Below, piece by piece: positions 15,979 through 24,021 of a stretch of 64,000 nt of DNA (positions are counted from its first letter, which is position 1; each line of letters starts with the position of its first letter). The notes below the pieces were generated by a model. It was given only the letters and a program-made list of their open reading frames with translations. It ran no database searches and had not been told where the DNA came from. The translations under genes were made by a program, and so were the position numbers. The DNA comes from JAGNZR01 sp051646055 (lineage in GTDB: Bacteria > Fusobacteriota > Fusobacteriia > Fusobacteriales > Fusobacteriaceae), in contig JBOFCM010000129.1 in the NCBI GenBank assembly GCA_051646055.1, positions 1-64,000 of the forward strand, written 5' to 3'.

Positions 15979-17643
15979 ATGAAATCTGATATTCAAATAG
16001 CACAGGAGGCAAAACTGCTTCCAATAGTTGAAATTGCTAAAAAAGTGGGAATCCACGAAGAAGATTTTGAAAATTACGGGAAATATAAGGCGAAACTTAA
16101 CTTATCATTATTAAAGAAGAATGAAAGCAAAAAGGATGGAAAGCTCATACTGGTAACTGCAATAACACCGACTCCGGCTGGAGAGGGAAAATCAACGGTT
16201 ACAGTTGGGTTAACTCAGGCACTTAATAAACTTGGAAAAAAGTCTATAGCAGCGCTCCGTGAACCATCTCTTGGTCCAGTATTTGGAATGAAGGGTGGAG
16301 CAGCAGGTGGAGGATATTCACAGGTAGTTCCTATGGAAGAGATAAATCTTCATTTTAATGGAGACTTTCATGCTATTGGAGTGGCACATAATCTTGTATC
16401 TGCCTGTATAGATAACCATATAAAACATGGAAATCATTTAAATATTGATATTACAAAAATAACTTGGAAGAGGGTCGTGGATATGAATGACAGATCTCTT
16501 CGTGATATAGTTATAGGATTGGGAGGAAAAGAGAATGGGGCACCACGTCAGGACTCTTTCCAGATAACAGTAGCTTCGGAAATAATGGCTACTTTATGTC
16601 TTTCCAACTCTCTGATGGAACTAAAAGAGAAGATTGGAGAGATGATATTTGGATATAACAACATGGGAGAACCCCTTAAAATAAAAGATCTTAAAATTCA
16701 GGGAGCGGTTACAGCCCTTCTGAAAGAAGCAATAAGACCTAATCTTGTGCAGACTCTTGAAAACACACCGGTTATAATTCACGGAGGCCCTTTTGCCAAT
16801 ATAGCTCATGGATGTAACTCCATTCTTGCTACAAAAATGGCTCTTAAACTTTCAGATTATACAGTGACCGAGGCTGGATTTGCAGCTGATTTAGGTGCAG
16901 AAAAATTTCTGGATATAAAGTGCAGAAAGGGAGGATTAACTCCCAACTGTGTGGTTATAGTGGCTACAGTGAGAGCTCTTAAGCACCACGGAGGATTAAA
17001 GGACCTGAATGCAGAGAATTTGGATGCTCTGAAAAAAGGAATGGAAAATCTAGACAAACACATAGAAAATCTTCATAAATTTGGACTTCCAGTAGTAGTC
17101 GCTATAAATAAATTCCTTACAGATACAGATGCTGAACTTAATCTTATAAAAAATCACTGTGAATCTCTGGGGGCTAAAGTTGCTCTTTGCGATGTTTGGG
17201 CAAAAGGTGGAGAGGGAGGAAAAGAAGTTGCAAATCTAGTTCTTGAGGCTATTGAAAAAGGTGAGGACAAGTATAGACCATTATATGAATTAGAGCTTCC
17301 TATAAAAGAAAAAATAGAAAAAATTTCTAAAGAGATATATGGTGCAGATGGAGTTACATTCTCTATAAAAGCTAGAAAAATGATGGAGAAATTGGAAGGA
17401 CTGGGATATGGAGATCTTCCTATATGTATGTCCAAAACTCAGAAATCTATATCAGATAATGCAACACTGTTAGGAAGACCGAAAAACTTTACAGTGCATA
17501 TAGATGAAATAAAGATAGCTGCCGGAGCGGGATTTATAATAGCCATGGCAGGTGGAATAATAGATATGCCTGGACTTCCAAAAATTCCTGCAGCAGAACT
17601 TATTGACATCGATGAAAATGGAGTAATTTCAGGACTATTTTAA
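15979..17643 (+). CDS. fhs: Formate--tetrahydrofolate ligase
   Basis: A 554-residue formyltetrahydrofolate synthetase (formate + ATP + THF to 10-formyl-THF). The P-loop-like TPAGEGKST lies at about residues 65-73. The ATG at 15979 has GAAGGG eight bases upstream; a GTG at 15970 would abut this site. Next to the hut genes the enzyme could run in reverse, making ATP and formate from folate-bound one-carbon units derived from histidine; the intervening cyclohydrolase (FolD) is not in the window, so that link is inference. Confidence 0.95.
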   Translation: MKSDIQIAQEAKLLPIVEIAKKVGIHEEDFENYGKYKAKLNLSLLKKNESKKDGKLILVTAITPTPAGEGKSTVTVGLTQALNKLGKKSIAALREPSLGPVFGMKGGAAGGGYSQVVPMEEINLHFNGDFHAIGVAHNLVSACIDNHIKHGNHLNIDITKITWKRVVDMNDRSLRDIVIGLGGKENGAPRQDSFQITVASEIMATLCLSNSLMELKEKIGEMIFGYNNMGEPLKIKDLKIQGAVTALLKEAIRPNLVQTLENTPVIIHGGPFANIAHGCNSILATKMALKLSDYTVTEAGFAADLGAEKFLDIKCRKGGLTPNCVVIVATVRALKHHGGLKDLNAENLDALKKGMENLDKHIENLHKFGLPVVVAINKFLTDTDAELNLIKNHCESLGAKVALCDVWAKGGEGGKEVANLVLEAIEKGEDKYRPLYELELPIKEKIEKISKEIYGADGVTFSIKARKMMEKLEGLGYGDLPICMSKTQKSISDNATLLGRPKNFTVHIDEIKIAAGAGFIIAMAGGIIDMPGLPKIPAAELIDIDENGVISGLF

Positions 17644-17648
17644 AAAAA

Positions 17649-17684
17649 ATCCCCTCAGTTTAAAAAGCTGAGGGGATTTTTTTT
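17649..17684. terminator. Bidirectional terminator fhs / GlsB-like gene
   Basis: Strong stem ATCCCCTCAG (17649-17658) / CTGAGGGGAT (17668-17677), with A-run before and T-run after; it serves fhs on the plus strand and the convergent small gene on the minus strand, whose stop lies at its edge. Confidence 0.9.
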
Positions 17685-17931
17685 ACTTTTTGAATTTTTT
17701 GTAAATGAAAAGGACAATAAAGGCACCCGCTGTGGCTGTAAGAATGCTACCTAGGTTAAGCCCTTGAACAGACCCGAATCCTATAAGTCCTCCTAGAAAA
17801 CCTCCCACAAGAGCACCAACAATACCTAATGCCATGGTAATAAAAAATCCTCCTCCGTCTTTACCTGGCATAATAAGCTTAGCTAGAGCACCAGCAATAA
17901 GTCCCAATATAATCCAAGATAAAATTCCCAT
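17683..17931 (-). CDS. GlsB/YeaQ/YmgE family stress-associated membrane protein
   Basis: An 82-residue, very hydrophobic, Gly-rich protein with three predicted membrane segments and the family pattern LIAGALAKLIMPG near the N-terminus and GFLGG / NLGSILTATAGA later. Members are called transglycosylase-associated or GlsB proteins and are linked to envelope or general stress; biochemical function is unknown. The start at 17931 is chosen because AAAGGAGGA lies just before it; an upstream in-frame ATG at 17958 would place that site inside the gene. Confidence 0.85.
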   Translation of the reverse strand: MGILSWIILGLIAGALAKLIMPGKDGGGFFITMALGIVGALVGGFLGGLIGFGSVQGLNLGSILTATAGAFIVLFIYKKFKK

Positions 17932-18021
17932 TTTCTTCCTCCTTTTAATAGATTGCATTAAAATAATATTCTAAGGAGCTGAGAATTATCTTTTTATTTT
18001 TTATAAAAGATTTTTAGAGTG

Positions 18022-18381
18022 TTAATTTGCTTTTGAAAATTCGAACTTTAATTTTTGCATCTCGGTTCTATTTTTCGAGTGAAGTACAGCAGACTCCAAA
18101 TTCAATTTTTCAATTTTTTTCCAATCAGGATTTTTATCCAAAAGAGATTTTTTAACTTCTAATCTTTTTTCTTGTATAGCTATTTTATTTTTCTCAATAG
18201 CTATTTTCTGTTCAGGAGTAAGGGAGTTTTCTAGATTTTTATTCATGCTTTTTTTACCCTTATGCATCCTCATGTTTTTAGTTAAAATTTTTCCGTCTCT
18301 AGATAATGGTGTTGGCTGCTGTGTATTGCCCAAACATAAAGCTCCTATAAGTAAGAATCCGACTATTACTATTTTTTTCAT
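18022..18381 (-). CDS. Small periplasmic Spy/CpxP-like protein
   Basis: A 119-residue protein with an N-terminal signal sequence (MKKIVIVGFLLIGALCLG, cleavage probably near residue 18-20) and a Lys/Glu-rich helical body containing an LTPEQK motif at about residue 54. The LTxxQ motif and helical make-up resemble the Spy/CpxP family of periplasmic chaperones that respond to envelope or metal stress. The match is by motif and size only. RBS GGAGG is present. It lies 90 bases upstream of the GlsB-like gene on the same strand, so the two stress-type genes may be cotranscribed. Confidence 0.6.
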   Translation of the reverse strand: MKKIVIVGFLLIGALCLGNTQQPTPLSRDGKILTKNMRMHKGKKSMNKNLENSLTPEQKIAIEKNKIAIQEKRLEVKKSLLDKNPDWKKIEKLNLESAVLHSKNRTEMQKLKFEFSKAN

Positions 18382-18448
18382 TTTATTACCTCCAAAATAT
18401 TATAATTAACTTATTATAATATTTTAATGTGTCAGGGAAATGTCAGAA

Positions 18449-18482
18449 TAAAAAAAACCGGAAAGAATTTTTCTTTCCGGTT
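18449..18482 (-). terminator. Terminator of the AbgT transporter gene
   Basis: Reading on the minus strand, stem AACCGGAAAGAA / TTCTTTCCGGTT with three-base loop, followed by eight T. It separates the transporter from the downstream Spy-like gene. Confidence 0.85.
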
Positions 18483-18488
18483 GAATAA

Positions 18489-20096
18489 TTACATAAACAT
18501 TTGAACCCCTGGTCCAATTGGTAATCCTGTGTAAGACCAGATAACGAACATGATAGACCATGCGATTAGGAACAGGATTGAGTATGGAAGCATCATAGCT
18601 ATAATAGTTCCAACTCCCATATCGTCATCTTTTTCAGCGTACTTAGAAGCAAATCCAACTATGATTGGGAAATACGTCATTAGAGGAGATATTATGTTTG
18701 TAGTAGAATCTCCAATTCTGTAAGCAAGCTGAGTATACTCTGGAGTCATTCCTAATTCTGCGAACATTGGAATGAAAACCGGAGAAAGCATTAACCATTT
18801 AGAAGAAGCTCCTCCTATGAAAAGGTTAACAAAGGCAGTAAGGAATATAAGACCAACTGCAGCCCAAATTCCAGAAATACCTAAACTCTTTAAAATTCCA
18901 GCAAGATTAACAGCGATTACAATACCGATGTTAGATTTGTTGAATACGTATACGAATTGCGCTGACATAAATATGATAACAAGAACCGGTCCACATGATG
19001 ACATAGCTTTGTTAAGAGACTTGATAACATCTTTATGAGAAGTTACAGTTTTAGCAGCTATACCGTAGAATAGTCCAGGTATAAAGAAAGCAAGCATTAG
19101 TATAAATACGATTGAATCTCCGAAGAAAGGCTTTAATAATTCCATAACTTCAGGTTGTCTTCCGTTAGCTTTAACGAAAGCTGCGATTTGCTCAGGAGTA
19201 AGTTTAAGTACAGCATTTTCTGGAAGAACCATTAAACAAACAACAGCAATGAAGATTATGAAAGAGATTAAAGAAGCTCTAAGTCCTTTTTTCTCAAGAT
19301 CTGTAAGTTGAGAATGAGAATCTCCCTCTAACTTTGGACCTTTGTACTCTCCAAGTCTTGGTTCAACAATTTTATCCGTGATGAAAGCACCAAGAATAGT
19401 TATTAGGAATGTTGAAACGAACATGAAGTAAAAGTTTGCAGTAGGATCAACACTGTATCCAGGTAAAGATATCTGAGCTGCAGTAGTAGTTATTCCTCCT
19501 AGTAATGGATCTGTACTTCCGATTAAAAGGTTTGCAGAGAATCCACCAGATACTCCCGCAAAAGTGGCAGCGATACCAGCTAGAGGATGTCTACCGAAAG
19601 ATAGGAATATTACAGCTCCAAGAGGTATAAGAACAACATATCCAGCATCAGAAGCAACGTTTGACATAACTCCAGCAAAAACAGCTATGGCAGAAACCAT
19701 TGATTTCGGAGTAGAAAGAACCAGCTTCTTTATACTCGCTGACATAAGTCCAGTACCCTCAGCAAGACCTACACCTAGCATAGCAACAACTATTGATCCT
19801 AGGGCAGCGTGATTAGTAAAGTTTTTTATAGCAGTGGTAAAAACACCGTTTATTCCACTTGCAGTTAAAAGATCTTGAACTGTTGTAGTTTTTGTTATAA
19901 CTTGATTTGTAGCTCTTGAAATTTCATTGTAGCTAACAGAGATACCCATTTTAGCTAAAACGAAAGAAAGTCCCATAGTAACTACGAAGAAACCGAAGAA
20001 CATAGCGACAGGGTGTGGTAATTTGTTTCCGACAACTTCGACGAAGTTCAGAAACTTTTCAAAAGCAGTTTGCTTTTGTTGTTTAGTATTTGACAT
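18489..20096 (-). CDS. AbgT family transporter
   Basis: A 535-residue membrane protein with about 11-13 hydrophobic segments, opening with the typical FEKFLNFVEVVGNKLPHP region. The AbgT family includes E. coli AbgT (uptake of p-aminobenzoyl-glutamate, a folate breakdown product) and MtrF/YdaH, which export antimetabolites such as sulfonamides. Direction and substrate are therefore open. Nearby folate-dependent histidine genes are suggestive, but the gene is on the other strand with its own promoter. The start at 20096 has GGAGG just upstream; the in-frame ATG at 20111 overlaps that site. Confidence 0.88.
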   Translation of the reverse strand: MSNTKQQKQTAFEKFLNFVEVVGNKLPHPVAMFFGFFVVTMGLSFVLAKMGISVSYNEISRATNQVITKTTTVQDLLTASGINGVFTTAIKNFTNHAALGSIVVAMLGVGLAEGTGLMSASIKKLVLSTPKSMVSAIAVFAGVMSNVASDAGYVVLIPLGAVIFLSFGRHPLAGIAATFAGVSGGFSANLLIGSTDPLLGGITTTAAQISLPGYSVDPTANFYFMFVSTFLITILGAFITDKIVEPRLGEYKGPKLEGDSHSQLTDLEKKGLRASLISFIIFIAVVCLMVLPENAVLKLTPEQIAAFVKANGRQPEVMELLKPFFGDSIVFILMLAFFIPGLFYGIAAKTVTSHKDVIKSLNKAMSSCGPVLVIIFMSAQFVYVFNKSNIGIVIAVNLAGILKSLGISGIWAAVGLIFLTAFVNLFIGGASSKWLMLSPVFIPMFAELGMTPEYTQLAYRIGDSTTNIISPLMTYFPIIVGFASKYAEKDDDMGVGTIIAMMLPYSILFLIAWSIMFVIWSYTGLPIGPGVQMFM

Positions 20097-20135
20097 GATA
20101 AAGCCTCCCATTGAATAAAAAATACATAGGACTCA

Positions 20136-20164
20136 ATTATATCATGATTTGAATACCAAGTCAA
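20136..20164 (-). promoter_or_regulatory. Promoter for the AbgT transporter
   Basis: On the minus strand, TTGACT (20164-20159), 17-base spacer, TATAAT (20141-20136) preceded by TGA, giving both a -35 and an extended -10. Confidence 0.75.
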
Positions 20165-20210
20165 GTATAAATGTTACAAAGTCGGAACAAATGTCATATA
20201 AATTTCACAA

Positions 20211-20765
20211 TTAAAACTTAAAAAGTGTTGGAAAGATAGCCAGTACAGTAAATAAAAAAATGATAAAAAGCCTGGAAAACAGGGTTTTCAAAGTGTAGAT
20301 TTTAAGCTTCTGAAAAAGGTATATTCTCTGAGTTCTTACGGAAAAAAAAGACGACAGGAGAGCAAGAGAGGATCCTCCAATAAAACAATAAATATCTGTC
20401 AAATCAAAAGTTCCAACTAAACTTCCGTGTCCTCCAAACCTCATCTGAAAAAATTCAAAGCCTACCATAAAAATTGTAATTCCGATAAAAAATAGAGAAT
20501 CTAAAATAAAAAATTGACTTCCATAGAGAAGAGCTATTCCAAAAGAATAGATCCAGAGTCCGTCTGGAAGAGAGTATATAATCCAATTAGGTATAGATTT
20601 TCTATATTTCCATAGAAGAATACGATATTCCCGTATATCCTCATCTACATTAAGTATATGAAAAAAATTATAATAGAAAAGATGTCTGCTTCGGAAGAAA
20701 ATATATATAAAAACCCCAATTAAAAGTGGGACGACTATCAAAAAAAATTTTTTTCTGTTTATCAT
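20211..20765 (-). CDS. Unrecognised membrane protein, weakly VanZ-like
   Basis: A 184-residue protein with about five hydrophobic segments (near residues 7-24, 70-88, 90-108, 128-145, 160-180). I do not recognise the family with certainty. The central part has Glu, Phe and Gln in FEFFQMR followed by GTFDLTDIYCFIGG, which recalls the E-x-x-Q ... D-x-x-D-x-x-x-N-x-x-G pattern of VanZ-like proteins, but the match is partial. GGAGG lies ten bases before the ATG, a long spacing. It is a single gene between abgT and the divergent TetR regulator, with no terminator seen before the abgT promoter. Confidence 0.5.
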   Translation of the reverse strand: MINRKKFFLIVVPLLIGVFIYIFFRSRHLFYYNFFHILNVDEDIREYRILLWKYRKSIPNWIIYSLPDGLWIYSFGIALLYGSQFFILDSLFFIGITIFMVGFEFFQMRFGGHGSLVGTFDLTDIYCFIGGSSLALLSSFFSVRTQRIYLFQKLKIYTLKTLFSRLFIIFLFTVLAIFPTLFKF

Positions 20766-20854
20766 TGTGCTTATACCTCCTCAAAACACTAAAAATATTT
20801 CATAAAATTATTCTAACATTAAAGGGTAAAAAAGTAAATTAGAGAGCTATTTTA

Positions 20855-20883
20855 TTGACAAATGAGAATAGTTCATATATACT
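20855..20883 (+). promoter_or_regulatory. Promoter of the TetR/efflux operon
   Basis: TTGACA (20855-20860), 17-base spacer, TATACT (20878-20883), about 50 bases before the regulator start. Confidence 0.75.
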
Positions 20884-20899
20884 TTAATTGGCGATGTTG

Positions 20900-20913
20900 T
20901 GACTGATTAGTCA
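20900..20913. promoter_or_regulatory. Candidate TetR operator
   Basis: Inverted repeat TGACT-GATT-AGTCA between the -10 and the start codon of the TetR gene, just past the predicted transcription start. Its location and TGACnnnnnnGTCA-like form are typical of TetR-family autoregulatory sites. Confidence 0.55.
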
Positions 20914-20934
20914 AATGAATTTTTGGAGGGGTTT

Positions 20935-21594
20935 GTGAATAAGAAATCGGATATTAACAGGGAAAAAAAAAGAGAGATGATAATTCTCTCAGCTAAACAG
21001 CTTATTATCGAAAAAGGGTATCAGAAAACCAATGTAGAAGATATAACCAGCAGGATAAATATAGCTAAAGGTAGTTTCTACACCTACTTTAAAAGTAAAG
21101 ATCAGTTGATAATGACAATATTAGATGAAGCTGCTAGAGCTATATCTGAAAAAAACAGTGAGGTAAGAAATGAAAATCTTCCTTTTGAAGAGCTCCTCAC
21201 TTATTCAGTGGATAAAAAATTTAGAGTAAATGAGGAAATAGCTTTTAGGACACTTTTCTTTTACCATCTAACTTTAAATCTGGAGTCTTTAAGTAGGGAA
21301 ATAACTGAAAAACTTATCGAGATAAAAAATTTAAATATAAAGCATTGGTATGAAATTATAGAAAAATTCAGCAGTGAGCTTAACCTTAAAAATGAAAGGG
21401 ATATAAAAAGATATGCTGAGTATATGGATGAATTGGTGACACTTGCACTGAAAAATTCTCTTTATTACGGTAAAAATGAGAATGGAAATATATTTATTTC
21501 GGATATAGATTCTGTATTGAAAAAAGTATCTGAAAAAAATATAGATGAAGAGATGAATTTTCTTATTAAAACTATTAAAAAATTTTTCAAGTAA
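20935..21594 (+). CDS. TetR family transcriptional regulator
   Basis: A 219-residue repressor. The N-terminal helix-turn-helix is clear: AKQLIIEKGYQKTNVEDI, then IAKGSFYTYFKSKDQLI. The C-terminal half is a divergent ligand-binding domain. The start is GTG at 20935, five bases after GGAGG; a TTG at 20923 overlaps the site. It leads an operon with an outer-membrane protein, adaptor and RND pump (27 bases to the next gene), so it very likely represses its own efflux operon through the inverted repeat upstream and is released by an exported compound. Confidence 0.9.
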   Translation: MNKKSDINREKKREMIILSAKQLIIEKGYQKTNVEDITSRINIAKGSFYTYFKSKDQLIMTILDEAARAISEKNSEVRNENLPFEELLTYSVDKKFRVNEEIAFRTLFFYHLTLNLESLSREITEKLIEIKNLNIKHWYEIIEKFSSELNLKNERDIKRYAEYMDELVTLALKNSLYYGKNENGNIFISDIDSVLKKVSEKNIDEEMNFLIKTIKKFFK

Positions 21595-21621
21595 TTATAA
21601 TTTGGATAAAGGAGTTAAATT

Positions 21622-22893
21622 ATGCAGAAGAGATTTATATTTTCTTTTCTAGTTTTTATTAACTCTCTTGCTCTAGGAAGAACTTTAACTTTGGAAGAAG
21701 CTATAGAACTTTCAATAGATAGAAGCAGAGAGATAAAAATAGCTGAAAAGAACCTTGAAATTTCAAAAAAAAATGTAAGTTCAGCCTTTAAACTGGCCCT
21801 GCCATCTGTAGTTTACAGCGGGCAATATCAGAAAGGGGAGTATGAAAGAGGGCTTGGAGTGAATAGAACTGTGGATGACAAAACTGGATATACTCAAAGT
21901 CTTGGGATATCACAGCCTCTTTTTCAGGGAGGAACAGTTATAGGAGCTATAAAAGGAGCTAAGGTTTATCAATCCAGTGCCAATCTTGAATATCTAGCAT
22001 CTAAAAGAGATATTCGTTTGGAGGTTGTAAATATATATTCGTCCATCATAAAAAATGAAAGAGATATCCAGGCCTTTGAAGCCTCACAAAAAGAGCTTTT
22101 AGCTAGATACGAGAGACAGAAAACTCAGTTTGAAATGAGACTTATTGTGAAAACGGATCTTCTAAAAACAGAGTATTCTCTTCTGGACGTGGAAGCTAAA
22201 ATAGAAAAATCTGTAAACGAGATAAAAATTTTAAAAGAAAATTTAAAGCTAAAACTGAGAATACCTTCTGAAGAGGAGATTCAACTTACAGAATTCCGAG
22301 TGAAAGATAACTTGACCGCCGAGATAGATTATGAAAATGATTTGAGACAGGCGAAAGAGGAGAGTATATCAGCTCTTCTTGCACAGAATAACGTAGAAAT
22401 TTCTGAAGTTGAAAAAATAAGGAAACGTGCAGAGCTCCTTCCTAAAGTGGATGGTTTTATGAAATATGGAACTTTTGCAGAGCAACAGAAATATTCTGAT
22501 ACGATAGATGAAGGAGAATGGAGAGGAGGAATTTCTGTAAATTGGAATGTTTTTCAATTCGGAAAGGATTATGATCTATATAGCGCTTCAAAAATAGAGA
22601 TTGAAAAACAAACTCTCAATCAGGATATAGCTAGGGATAATATTGAATTGAATCTTAATTCAGCATATCTCAATATGCTAAATCTTGAAAAGATAAAAGC
22701 ATCTCAATATAAGGCTATGATGGCTGCTGAGGAAAATTTTATGATGGATGTAGAAAGATATGAGGCAGGAATAATTACTACAGTGGACTATTTAACTTCT
22801 GAAACTCAGCTGAGAGAAGCCCGTGTAGCATATAACAAAACTCTGGATGAATACTATCTAGCATTCGAAAAATATAGATCAATACTTATTTAA
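21622..22893 (+). CDS. TolC family outer membrane efflux protein
   Basis: A 423-residue protein with a signal peptide (residues 1-19) and the duplicated outer-membrane-efflux (OEP) layout of long helices: first repeat starting at TLEEAIELSIDRSREIKIAEKN, second in the C-terminal half ending with a TVDYLTSETQLREA segment typical of TolC helices. It forms the outer-membrane channel of the tripartite pump encoded here. RBS AAAGGAG; 18 bases to the adaptor gene. Presence of a TolC protein shows the organism has an outer membrane. Confidence 0.92.
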   Translation: MQKRFIFSFLVFINSLALGRTLTLEEAIELSIDRSREIKIAEKNLEISKKNVSSAFKLALPSVVYSGQYQKGEYERGLGVNRTVDDKTGYTQSLGISQPLFQGGTVIGAIKGAKVYQSSANLEYLASKRDIRLEVVNIYSSIIKNERDIQAFEASQKELLARYERQKTQFEMRLIVKTDLLKTEYSLLDVEAKIEKSVNEIKILKENLKLKLRIPSEEEIQLTEFRVKDNLTAEIDYENDLRQAKEESISALLAQNNVEISEVEKIRKRAELLPKVDGFMKYGTFAEQQKYSDTIDEGEWRGGISVNWNVFQFGKDYDLYSASKIEIEKQTLNQDIARDNIELNLNSAYLNMLNLEKIKASQYKAMMAAEENFMMDVERYEAGIITTVDYLTSETQLREARVAYNKTLDEYYLAFEKYRSILI

Positions 22894-22911
22894 TAGGGGG
22901 AAAGTAATATT

Positions 22912-24006
22912 ATGTACATAAAAAAAATTACAGCTCTGATTTTGGCTCTTTTTCTTCTTTTTACAGGATGTAAAAAAGAGACAGCTGAAGAGGTAAAGAG
23001 CGTAGAGGGCAAAAAGATAGTAGCCACAAAAATAATGAGAAGGGATCTCACAGATAAATATGAGGCGGACTCCGTGGCAGTACCCAAAGAGAAAGTTAAC
23101 TATATAGCAGAAAGTGCGGGAATAGTAACTAAGATTAATAAGAAGAACGGAGATCATGTAAAAGCAGGTGATGTGATAATGGAACGTACAGACGCCACAG
23201 TGGAAGCTGAATATAGTTCAGCTCGTGCCGCATATCAAGCTGCTAAAGAGACGCTTCAGACTGCTACGAATAATCATGATAAATATAAAAGACTCTATGA
23301 TAAGGGGAATGCTTCTGAAAAGGAATACACAGATATAAGAAACAGATATACAGATGCAGAGGGAGGTTTCCTTACTAAAAAGGCCCAACTAGAAGATGCT
23401 CAAGACAGATACAATAAACTGAAAAGAGTTGCTAAAAATGACGGTATAGTTGGAAATCTTTTTGCTAAAATTGGAAACAAAACTGAAAAAGGGGATACAC
23501 TTTTCACGATAATAGATGAAACAGAGATGGAAGCTCTTGTGGATTTTCCAGGGAAATGGTTCTCTAAGCTTACTCTTGGGGGAGAGGCGATAGTTATAAT
23601 ACCTGAACTGGATAACAGAGAGCTTAAGGGATATATAAAAGAGGTAAACCCCATTGCAGACCCTGAAACAAAAAAATATAAAGTTAAAGTTGGAATTCCG
23701 AATATAGACCCGACATCTCAAGGAGCCATGGTAAAAGATGGAATGTATCTGAAAGCTATTATTCCAGCAGGTAAAAGAAATGCTCTTATGGTACCTGAAA
23801 AATCTGTTCAAGTGAGATCTCTTCTAAGTTATATTTATATTGTAAAAGATGGTGTGGCAAAGAGAGTAGAAGTGATACCAGGAACAATTAATGCTCCTTT
23901 TGTAGAAGTATTTTCAGAAGCTATAAATGAGGGGGAAAGTGTAGTTGTGGATGGAATCTTCGGATTAAATGATGGAGATAAAGTTCAAGAGATTGAAAAC
24001 AAGTAA
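22912..24006 (+). CDS. RND efflux periplasmic adaptor lipoprotein (MFP family)
   Basis: A 364-residue membrane-fusion protein. The signal sequence ends at a lipobox with Cys20 (LFTGC), so it should be lipid-anchored in the inner membrane. A biotinyl-lipoyl half-motif near residues 70-90 (KINKKNGDHVKAGDVI), a helical hairpin (about 95-165), the returning lipoyl half and beta-barrel and membrane-proximal domains follow. It bridges the RND pump and TolC channel. It lies 18 bases after the tolC-like gene and 15 before the pump gene. Confidence 0.92.
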   Translation: MYIKKITALILALFLLFTGCKKETAEEVKSVEGKKIVATKIMRRDLTDKYEADSVAVPKEKVNYIAESAGIVTKINKKNGDHVKAGDVIMERTDATVEAEYSSARAAYQAAKETLQTATNNHDKYKRLYDKGNASEKEYTDIRNRYTDAEGGFLTKKAQLEDAQDRYNKLKRVAKNDGIVGNLFAKIGNKTEKGDTLFTIIDETEMEALVDFPGKWFSKLTLGGEAIVIIPELDNRELKGYIKEVNPIADPETKKYKVKVGIPNIDPTSQGAMVKDGMYLKAIIPAGKRNALMVPEKSVQVRSLLSYIYIVKDGVAKRVEVIPGTINAPFVEVFSEAINEGESVVVDGIFGLNDGDKVQEIENK

Positions 24007-24021
24007 TAAGAGGAGATAAAA

